DNA of 7,359 bases from PZPK01 sp047628385 (GTDB lineage: Bacteria > Pseudomonadota > Gammaproteobacteria > Pseudomonadales > Oleiphilaceae), in contig JBLHVH010000181.1 of the NCBI GenBank assembly GCA_047628385.1, positions 1 through 7,359 of the forward strand, given 5' to 3'. The notes under the pieces are model-generated. The model was not told the origin of the DNA, did not search any database, and saw nothing but the letters and a program-made list of their open reading frames with translations. Positions 1 through 5,678 of the stretch are shown here, piece by piece. Made by a program: the position numbers and the translations under genes. Positions within the stretch are counted from its first letter, which is position 1. Each line of letters begins with the position of its first letter.

Positions 1-1431
1 CGTGTTGAAATTCAGCAATATTTTATTGCTAATAACACCGAAGAGTTACCCTTTAATCGAGAGCAACGGACGTTAGTTTATCGTCGTGCTAAAAATGAGC
101 GCGATACTATTGCTTTTGGCACACAACGTAACCTCATTGAAGATAATTACTTAAGTTTATGGCATTCATTATCACCTGTTCATATTAAAGAAAGCGCTAA
201 ACGTGTGCTCATTGGCGAGCATAGTTGCCAGCAACCTTATTCGGCCTCTTATTTAAATATTTCAGCGATGAGTTTTGGCTCATTAAGCACTAATGCCATA
301 GAGGCGTTTAACTTAGGCGCAAAAAAAGCAGGTTGTTTCCACAATACTGGTGAGGGGGCTGCAAGCCCATATCACCTTAAACACGGTGGCGATTTAGTTT
401 GGCAACTGGGTACTGGACTATTTGGCTGTCGTGATGATAAAGGGCGTTTTAACCCAACTACATTTGAAAAAACGGCTAAATTACCACAAATAAAAATGAT
501 AGAAATAAAATTATCTCAAGGGGCTAAGCCTGGACATGGCGGTGTACTTCCTAAGGCGAAAATTACCGACGAAATCGCCCGCATTAGGAATATTTCAAAA
601 GACCATGATTGTGTCTCACCGGCCGTTAATCCGGAATGTACGTCGCCCAAAGACTTGTTAGCGTTTATCGAGCAGTTGCGTGGTTTAAGTGGTGGTAAAC
701 CTGTCGGTTTTAAATTATGTGTTGGTAATCCTGCTGAGTTTTTAAGTATTTGTAAAGCGATGTTAGAGACCGGTATTACGCCCGATTTTATTACAGTGGA
801 TGGTGCTGAAGGTGGTACGGGTGCAGCGCCTGTTGAATTTTCAAACCGCTTAGGTTTAATTTGTTTAGAGGGAATCAGCATAGTCAATAACGCATTGGTT
901 GGTGTGGGACTTAGAGATAAGATAAAAATAATTGCGTCAGGTAAAACGGCATCCAGTTTTGATTTACTTGCCAAAATAGCTGCGGGTGCAGATAGTGTTA
1001 ATGCGGCCAGAACAATGATGATGGCCATTGGTTGCATTCAATCAAGACACTGTAATACCAACCGCTGTCCAACGGGTGTTGCAACGCAAGATCCTGCTAG
1101 AGCTAAAGCGATAGATGTTAATGTGAAAAGTGAGCGAGTGAAAAATTTTCATCACAATACACTCGCTAGTTTTTTTGAATTGGTGGGAAGTATGGGCTTG
1201 GATGATCCCGCTAAACTTGTCCCGCAAATGATAAAAAGTCGCTCACCTTACGGTGCTCAAATGTCAATGGGCAGTTTTGTCGCACCTTTACCTTTAAATG
1301 CCTTAATAGATAACGTTGAGCTTGATGAGTCATGGCAACATTGGTGGCAAGGAAGTAGTGCTGAGCAATTTTATGTAGAAGATCTTTTTATATTGAAATC
1401 CCCCGAGTTTCATCACGTAAAAACAGGTTAA
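1..1431 (+). CDS. FMN-binding glutamate synthase-family protein, 5' end cut by window edge
   Basis: The reading frame is open from the first base of the window to TAA at 1429-1431, giving 476 visible residues; the GTG at 205 is internal, not the start. The fragment begins with RVEIQQYF, then PFNREQR and VYRRAK, which are typical of the stretch just before the catalytic barrel in this family. The barrel shows NISAMSFGSLS (about residues 86-96), NTGEGA (115-120), KPGHGG (176-181) and DGAEGGTGAAP (267-277), as in the FMN/2-oxoglutarate domain of glutamate synthase. Cys345, Cys351 and Cys356 form the C-x5-C-x4-C motif that binds a 3Fe-4S cluster in GltB; CPTGVATQDP follows. Related stand-alone proteins such as B. 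subtilis YerD are about 525 residues and often have an N-terminal hydrophobic segment, so roughly 50 residues are probably missing. No glutaminase domain is visible. Known family chemistry suggests an FMN/Fe-S oxidoreductase, but the substrate of stand-alone members is not settled. The family call is firm and the function is not. Confidence 0.92.
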   Translation, partial: RVEIQQYFIANNTEELPFNREQRTLVYRRAKNERDTIAFGTQRNLIEDNYLSLWHSLSPVHIKESAKRVLIGEHSCQQPYSASYLNISAMSFGSLSTNAIEAFNLGAKKAGCFHNTGEGAASPYHLKHGGDLVWQLGTGLFGCRDDKGRFNPTTFEKTAKLPQIKMIEIKLSQGAKPGHGGVLPKAKITDEIARIRNISKDHDCVSPAVNPECTSPKDLLAFIEQLRGLSGGKPVGFKLCVGNPAEFLSICKAMLETGITPDFITVDGAEGGTGAAPVEFSNRLGLICLEGISIVNNALVGVGLRDKIKIIASGKTASSFDLLAKIAAGADSVNAARTMMMAIGCIQSRHCNTNRCPTGVATQDPARAKAIDVNVKSERVKNFHHNTLASFFELVGSMGLDDPAKLVPQMIKSRSPYGAQMSMGSFVAPLPLNALIDNVELDESWQHWWQGSSAEQFYVEDLFILKSPEFHHVKTG

Positions 1432-1550
1432 GTTAAGCAAGGGGAAGGAATGCATTTTATATTTAAAATATCGAAGTTAACATGGTTTCATGCTCAATCA
1501 TGCCCCTTTAAATAAAATAGGTTTTTCCCAAATTATTAGTCGTTATTCTC

Positions 1551-1578
1551 TTGAATTTCGTTCGCTTGCCCATATTTT
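1551..1578 (+). promoter_or_regulatory. Possible sigma70 promoter for the sodium channel gene
   Basis: TTGAAT at 1551-1556 and TATTTT at 1573-1578 are separated by 16 bases and would start transcription some 15-20 bases before the TTG at 1600. An alternative pair is TTGCCC at 1566-1571 and TATATT at 1590-1595 with an 18-base spacer; that would place the RNA start around 1602 and force translation from the TTG at 1612 with almost no leader. The region is AT-rich, so chance matches are likely. The rest of the 1432-1599 gap holds only a weak AT hairpin (1454-1469) and no clear terminator. Confidence 0.25.
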
Positions 1579-1599
1579 AACTACTGGTCTATATTAACC

Positions 1600-2424
1600 T
1601 TGGTCATCACATTGTCTACCACAAGTAAACAAAGTTCTAAATTACAATTATTTGTAGAGAGTAAGCAATTTCAGAGCTTTCTTATTTTTCTTATTCTCTT
1701 TAATGCCATCACTCTTGGTTTAGAAACAAGTCAATTTGGTAAAAATAATGCAGCGCTTCTTTATATTATTGATACCACAATACTAGTGATGTTCACCATA
1801 GAATTACTGTTAAAACTGATTGTTTATCGTAGTGGTTTTTTCCGCTCAGGTTGGAATTGGTTCGACTTTATCATTGTTGCTATTTCTTGGGCTCCAGCAA
1901 GCGGGGCGTTATCGGTATTACGTGCCTTTAGAATATTAAGGGTGTTGCGTTTACTTTCTGTGGTTCCACAAATGCGTCGTGTTATTGGCGCACTAGGCCA
2001 CTCGTTGCCAGGCATGGCTTCGGTAGTTGGCGTATTAAGTATTATATTTTATGTGTCAGCGGTGCTTACCACGAAAATATTTGGATCTCATAGTGATACT
2101 AATATGCAGGAGTGGTTTGGTAGTATTAGCTCTTCTGCTTATACCTTATTTCAGGTAATGACATTAGAAAGTTGGTCTATGGGCATAGTGCGACCCACTA
2201 TGGAGTTATTTCCTCTGTCGTGGGTTTTCTTCGTCCCCTTTATTATTATTACTAGTTTCGCTGTGCTTAATTTATTTATTGGTATTATTGTTGATGCCAT
2301 GCAAGTTATGCATGAAGAGGAGGGTAAGCCTAAGCAAGTCATAGCGACTAAAGAAGATATACTATTACTTGAAGAGAAAATTGATAAGTTGAATCAATTG
2401 CTAGAAAAAAAATCTGAGTATTAA
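1600..2424 (+). CDS. Voltage-gated sodium channel, single-domain BacNav (NavAb/NaChBac type)
   Basis: This is a 274-residue, six-helix inner-membrane channel subunit, expected to form a homotetramer that passes Na+ on depolarisation. Approximate segments are S1 24-42, S2 52-76, S3 86-100, S4 104-122, S5 138-162, pore helix 175-188 and S6 205-237. S4 carries Arg108, Arg111, Arg114 and Arg117 at every third position. Glu68 (S2) and Asp89 (S3) are the expected countercharges. The selectivity filter is TLESWS (188-193), with Glu190 as the filter acid, and the flanking FQVMTLESWSMGIVRP matches NavAb as I recall it. Asn224 in S6 is the conserved asparagine. The C-terminus (about 251-270) is a short coiled coil with Ile254, Leu257, Ile261, Leu264 and Leu268 in heptad spacing. 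The extracellular turret between S5 and the pore helix appears about four residues longer than in NavAb. The frame is closed upstream at 1552 and its first ATG is Met64, inside S2, so initiation must be non-ATG: TTG at 1600 is used here, TTG at 1612 (giving MSTTSK) is equally possible, and neither has a clear ribosome binding site. A calcium channel is unlikely because the filter lacks extra aspartates. Confidence 0.95.
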   Translation: MVITLSTTSKQSSKLQLFVESKQFQSFLIFLILFNAITLGLETSQFGKNNAALLYIIDTTILVMFTIELLLKLIVYRSGFFRSGWNWFDFIIVAISWAPASGALSVLRAFRILRVLRLLSVVPQMRRVIGALGHSLPGMASVVGVLSIIFYVSAVLTTKIFGSHSDTNMQEWFGSISSSAYTLFQVMTLESWSMGIVRPTMELFPLSWVFFVPFIIITSFAVLNLFIGIIVDAMQVMHEEEGKPKQVIATKEDILLLEEKIDKLNQLLEKKSEY

Positions 2425-2568
2425 TACTTACTGCATGTTAAAAGGGCGATATGTTATTGAACGTTGATATTTCGACGGGAATTACTTTAGTAGCAGTAAA
2501 TTGTGATGGTTTTTGATGCTGATAATTAGGGCTGCATTTTTGAATGTACTGGGGCAGCAGCTTAGGTG

Positions 2569-2585
2569 CTAGTTTTTGTAACTAG
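2569..2585. repeat. Short inverted repeat between convergent genes
   Basis: CTAGTT (2569-2574) and AACTAG (2580-2585) form a perfect 6-bp stem with a 5-base loop, directly next to the stop codon of the - strand cyclase gene. An imperfect AGCA/TGCT stem at about 2557-2570, followed by five T, could weakly end transcription of the channel gene on the + strand. Neither is a convincing intrinsic terminator: the stems are short, and no T-run follows the perfect one on the - strand. The remainder of 2425-2585 shows no gene. Confidence 0.3.
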
Positions 2586-4220
2586 TTAGTCATTATTTAG
2601 CTCCTTGTTAACTTCAATCCGATTACGGCCATTTTTTTTGGCCGTATAAAGGGCTTTATCTGCATTTTTCATTATTGAATCGACAGACATATTTATTGAT
2701 GGGATAACACCCGCGATACCAATACTAACCGTGACAAAAGCAGATACTTCACTCCCTCTGTGCAATATGTCACTCTTGGCAATATCATTCTGGATATGCT
2801 TTGCGATTTTTATAGCGGCTTGAATATCAGTTTCAGGCAAAACTAAAGTAAACTCTTCTCCACCAAATCTAGCCGCCATATCGCGCGGTCGGCCAGTATT
2901 ACTGCTTAATATATTGGCAATTTTTTGTAAGCATTTATCGCCTTCTAGATGACCATAGTTATCATTGAATAATTTAAAGTAATCTATATCAATCATGATA
3001 ATGACAAGAGTGCCTTTCTTACGATACAAGGCTGACCACTCAGTTTTAAGGTGCAGGTCTAATCCTAAACGATTGGTGATCTTTGTGAGGGGATCAGTTA
3101 GACTAAGTCTTTCTAATTCATGGTTTTTCTGATTTATTTGATTGTTGGCATCGATTAATTCATTATTATTTTTCTCTATTACAGCAAGCATATTATTGAA
3201 TTCGCTGGAGAGCACCCCAATTTCATCCACACTGTTAATAGTCGCTCGCAAGGTGTAGTTTTTACTTTTTGAAATACCTTGCATTTGTTTAGTTAAATTT
3301 GAAAGTAGCACAAACACGCTATTTTTTAATAAGACAGCAATGAGGATGATCATAATTCCCCCGATAGCTAATGAAGAGAACAAGGCATATTCAAGACTGT
3401 TCTGCCCACTTTGGGTGATAACTCTTTGAAATTCTGTACTGATCTTAAAAACCGCATTACCATCAAACAAATAGGATTTAGATATCTTTAACATCTCCTC
3501 ACTAAGCTCTTCAATGTCATAGGTATTCGTTGAAAAGTCGGTCATAGATAATGGTTTTTTGGCAATCACGTCTATTTTAAACTTCTTTTTAAGTTTCTCA
3601 CCAAATTTATCCACCATAACTGTATTAAAGGTGCGTCCTAATATAATGTACCCTTTGGATGCGCCAATTTCATCATGGTTAAATATAGGCCGCATGGCAA
3701 AACTAATGGCAGTGTCGTGTTGAAAAAATAGCCCACGAATAACTTGAGGCTCATCACTTGATAGTGCATTAAGCTTGACTAATTGCGCTTCTAATAAGAC
3801 ATCATATTGCCGCATATTTTCGCTATCTATGGTTATTTTAACCTGAGCAGTGTCGTCGATATCTAAGTGATAGGTTTGTGCCCAAACAGGCTGAAATTGT
3901 CTATCTAAAAAGTAGACAAAATTAATGTGTAGGTTAGCAAAAGTGTCAGGGTCTAGATTACTGTCAATATAATCATTGTCTACATTTTCAATAAAGTTGT
4001 AAGTGTCGTCCCTCGATGAGAGATCATGTAACTGACGATCTAGCTGGTTTATGTTGTCTAGAATCATTTCTTCGACTCGGTCGATATCTTGTTTCGCGTA
4101 TCGTTGTTCTAGAGATTCAAATGAAGGGAAAATAATAAATCTCTCAATTAGCAAAAATGCAATTAATAAAGTCACTACCATACTTGTTAAAATCAACACG
4201 ATTTTCTTATATATCGTCAT
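2586..4220 (-). CDS. Membrane-bound diguanylate cyclase: CHASE4-HAMP-GGDEF
   Basis: This 544-residue protein is predicted to make cyclic di-GMP from two GTP at the inner membrane. TM1 is at about 7-30. A periplasmic region of about 245 residues follows, whose first part fits CHASE4 (for example RDDTYNFIENVDNDYIDSNL, 70-89), although the tryptophans usual in that motif are absent. TM2 is at about 279-299, then a HAMP-like segment to about 350 containing VDEIG (331-335), and a short coiled coil to about 372. The GGDEF domain starts at LTDPLTKITNR (374-384). It has Asp411, Asn419 and Asp428, matching PleD Asp327, Asn335 and Asp344, and GGEEF at 453-457. RPRD (444-447) lies exactly five residues before GGEEF, so the product-inhibition I-site is intact. 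No EAL or HD-GYP domain is present, so it is a synthase only. The ATG at 4218-4220 is preceded by AGGGA five bases upstream, which supports this start. The gene is convergent with the sodium channel and lies well downstream of the rlmJ terminator, so it is probably transcribed alone. The ligand of the CHASE4 sensor is unknown. Confidence 0.93.
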   Translation of the reverse strand: MTIYKKIVLILTSMVVTLLIAFLLIERFIIFPSFESLEQRYAKQDIDRVEEMILDNINQLDRQLHDLSSRDDTYNFIENVDNDYIDSNLDPDTFANLHINFVYFLDRQFQPVWAQTYHLDIDDTAQVKITIDSENMRQYDVLLEAQLVKLNALSSDEPQVIRGLFFQHDTAISFAMRPIFNHDEIGASKGYIILGRTFNTVMVDKFGEKLKKKFKIDVIAKKPLSMTDFSTNTYDIEELSEEMLKISKSYLFDGNAVFKISTEFQRVITQSGQNSLEYALFSSLAIGGIMIILIAVLLKNSVFVLLSNLTKQMQGISKSKNYTLRATINSVDEIGVLSSEFNNMLAVIEKNNNELIDANNQINQKNHELERLSLTDPLTKITNRLGLDLHLKTEWSALYRKKGTLVIIMIDIDYFKLFNDNYGHLEGDKCLQKIANILSSNTGRPRDMAARFGGEEFTLVLPETDIQAAIKIAKHIQNDIAKSDILHRGSEVSAFVTVSIGIAGVIPSINMSVDSIMKNADKALYTAKKNGRNRIEVNKELNND

Positions 4221-4263
4221 ACTATTCCCTGCTTACTCCATACTAAATAGGCATTTTAGTTAT

Positions 4264-4292
4264 AATATAAACGGACTTGATGAGAGAGTCAC
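4264..4292 (-). promoter_or_regulatory. Possible sigma70 promoter of the diguanylate cyclase gene
   Basis: On the - strand GTGACT (4292-4287) and TATATT (4269-4264) are spaced by 17 bases. They would start transcription near 4257, about 37 bases before the ATG. The -35 box matches the consensus at four of six positions. The overlapping TATTAT (4267-4262) is a better -10 but has no matching -35. The call rests on spacing and position only. Confidence 0.35.
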
Positions 4293-4617
4293 TAATCTAT
4301 TTTATGTTTTCTATCTGTGCTAGAAATTCCAGCTCACCCCTGATGACTTGAGGCAACATGGGTATATTAGAAAAACATATAGAAAAAGAATAAATTAATA
4401 CTATTCAGATAGTTGCTTTTAAAGACGGGTATGCAGTAAAGTCCTAAAATTAATGCTTTCTTCAAGTGGTATTGACTATCACACTGACTACATTTTATGG
4501 CAAGTCGCATTCAATGGCGAAGGAAATTATTTATGAAATAAAATTTAACATTAGCTGTGTAATTAAATCTTAGTACAGAATATTTTTTTAATTGGATCAT
4601 TTTCAGGACAAAAAATC

Positions 4618-4656
4618 ATCATAAAAAAGGCCATTAATTTCAGCCGTTTTTATGAT
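4618..4656 (-). terminator. Rho-independent terminator of rlmJ, possibly bidirectional
   Basis: Arms 4618-4631 and 4643-4656 pair at 13 of 14 positions around an 11-base loop. On the - strand this reads as an A-run, GGC, the loop, GCC and then a run of six T, with another T-run just beyond (4616-4611). It begins 20 bases past the rlmJ stop codon. The A- and T-rich flanks would also work on the + strand, but no + strand gene runs into it. It should isolate rlmJ from the cyclase gene downstream. Confidence 0.8.
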
Positions 4657-4676
4657 TTAAATCTGAATTGAGGCGC

Positions 4677-5516
4677 TTATTCGGCAATTAACTGTGTAAG
4701 TGAATAGCGACTCTCATTGCTGCCTAATTTTGTTTTCAGGTAAGGTAATATTTCTTCAAGCTGTTGAGATAGTTGCCATGGCGGGTTCACTATAAATAAT
4801 CCTGTTCCGGTCATACCATATTCATCTGTATCCTCTTCTAAGCAAAATTCTACCTGTAATAGGTTTTTAACCGAACTTGTTGTAAAGGACTCACTCATCT
4901 CATCAATTAACTCCCGCTTAACAACAGGGTACCAAAGGATATAAGTACCTGTAGAAAACTTTGAATAGGCTTTAACAATTGTTTTTACTGCTTTTTGATA
5001 ATCTTCTTTAAGCTCGTAAGGTGGATCGATAAGTACCACACCACGACGACTTGGCGGCGGTAATAATCCTAGCACACCTTGATAACCATCAGACTGCTTC
5101 ACAAACACTTTACGCCAGCGATCACAAAAATCTTCTAAGTGTTGAATATCAGTAGGGTGCAATTCAAATAAATGGCTGTTGTCTTGGCGGCGTACAAAGG
5201 CTTTAGCTATGCCAGGAGAGCCAGGATAAATTTCAAGCTCACTGTTAAGGTTAAGGCTGTTAATTAATGATAAGTAACATTCAAGTGACTCAGGTGCCTC
5301 ATCGTCGTTAATAATCTTAGCAATACCGTCTTTATATTCGCCAGTTTTTTGCGCATATTCATTAGCTAACTGATACATACCTGCACCAGAATGACTATCT
5401 ATATAGCAAAATCCTTTTTCTTTATGGGTCATATAATCTAAAACAAGTGATAAGACACTGTGCTTGAGTACATCGGCAAAATTGCCGGCATGAAAAGCGT
5501 GACGATAACTTAACAT
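4677..5516 (-). CDS. rlmJ: 23S rRNA (adenine(2030)-N6)-methyltransferase RlmJ
   Basis: RlmJ transfers a methyl group from S-adenosylmethionine to N6 of A2030 in 23S rRNA; in E. coli it acts on naked rRNA during ribosome assembly and its loss is mild. The protein is 279 residues against 280 for E. coli RlmJ (formerly YhiR). It starts with the family signature MLSYRHAFHAGNFADVLKH, including Tyr4, His6 and Lys18. YIDSHSGAGMY (38-48) is the SAM-binding loop. The catalytic DPPYE motif is at 164-168, with Asp164 at the same number as in E. coli. GTGLFIVNPPWQL near the C-terminus is also typical. The ATG at 5514-5516 has AAGGAT at 5526-5521, a good ribosome binding site. No clear promoter is visible in the 162 bases upstream, which hold a repeat, so the gene may have a weak own promoter or be partly read from ybiT. 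Nothing appears damaged. Confidence 0.97.
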   Translation of the reverse strand: MLSYRHAFHAGNFADVLKHSVLSLVLDYMTHKEKGFCYIDSHSGAGMYQLANEYAQKTGEYKDGIAKIINDDEAPESLECYLSLINSLNLNSELEIYPGSPGIAKAFVRRQDNSHLFELHPTDIQHLEDFCDRWRKVFVKQSDGYQGVLGLLPPPSRRGVVLIDPPYELKEDYQKAVKTIVKAYSKFSTGTYILWYPVVKRELIDEMSESFTTSSVKNLLQVEFCLEEDTDEYGMTGTGLFIVNPPWQLSQQLEEILPYLKTKLGSNESRYSLTQLIAE

Positions 5517-5574
5517 TTAAATCCTTAGAAGTTGTGAATGTGGTTAGTCTATCAACATATTTGTATCGATAGTT

Positions 5575-5673
5575 GCGCACTCAGTGAGAATGGAGTGTCT
5601 GTCGCACTTCGACTACTTTACTTCGCGCTCAGTGTGAACGGAATGACTCGTTCTCGCTGAGCGCTCAGTATGA
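5575..5673. repeat. Palindromic, partly tandem intergenic repeat between ybiT and rlmJ
   Basis: The core CTCAGT occurs at 5580-5585 (within ACTCAGTG), 5628-5633 and 5664-5669. The first two copies extend to CTCAGTG(A/T)GAA(T/C)GGA(G/A)TG, alike over about 18 bases, and the third is more diverged and ends near the ybiT stop. Between copies one and two lies GCACTTCGACTACTTTACTT. The combination of a CTTCGAC stretch, GCGCTCAGTGTGAACGG and its inverse resembles palindromic repeats scattered between genes in many proteobacterial genomes. That resemblance is from memory and the family is not identified. Base composition is visibly more GC-rich than the surrounding gaps. Confidence 0.65.
5626..5663. 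other. Long hairpin inside the repeat, 3' of ybiT
   Basis: Arms 5626-5640 and 5649-5663 are complementary at 13 of 15 positions (one of the two exceptions is a G-T pair) around the 8-base loop GAATGACT. A perfect 12-bp palindrome CTGAGCGCTCAG (5657-5668) overlaps its right arm, so an alternative fold is possible. The hairpin sits 15 bases beyond the ybiT stop on the - strand but no T-run follows, so it is not a classical terminator. It could protect the ybiT mRNA 3' end or be only the repeat's own symmetry. Confidence 0.6.
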
Positions 5674-5678
5674 GTAGG

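Larger units (their letters stand above)
4221..4676. other. 456-base intergenic region without a credible gene
   Basis: This stretch separates the cyclase start from the rlmJ stop. It holds the probable cyclase promoter (4264-4292, -), a possible degenerate repeat (about 4320-4347) and the rlmJ hairpin terminator (4618-4656). The roughly 270 bases between the last two are AT-rich and show nothing assignable. Tiny frames exist: 14 and 19 codons from ATGs at about 4497 and 4513 on +, and 20 codons from 4359 to 4297 on -. They lack ribosome binding sites and recognisable content. A + strand frame beginning at 4051 and running to 4323 is mostly antisense to the cyclase gene. Confidence 0.6.

Noticed and set aside
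516..1037. A 173-residue - strand frame inside the glutamate synthase-like gene
   Set aside because: It is antisense to the conserved FMN-binding core, with repetitive low-information composition; it is a shadow of the real gene. The same applies to the - strand frames at 1042-1227, 1824-2015 and 2151-2342.
205..1431. A complete 408-residue protein starting at GTG 205
   Set aside because: The same frame is open to base 1 and encodes conserved family sequence (PFNREQR, VYRRAK) before 205, so the GTG is internal to a longer gene.
1439..1508. AAGGGG and CCCCTT arms after the first gene, considered as a terminator
   Set aside because: The arms are only six bases with about 58 bases between them and no proper T-run, so the structure is weak.
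4051..4323. A 90-residue + strand frame at the 5' end of the cyclase gene
   Set aside because: It is mostly antisense to the strongly supported GGDEF protein and shows no family features or ribosome binding site.
4297..4359. A 20-codon - strand ORF upstream of the cyclase gene, considered as a leader peptide
   Set aside because: It has no ribosome binding site and no attenuator-like hairpins, and it overlaps the proposed cyclase promoter.
5517..5678. CRISPR array suggested by the CTCAGT repeats
   Set aside because: There are only three imperfect copies with unequal spacing (48 and 36 bases) and no cas genes; the symmetry fits a palindromic intergenic repeat better.
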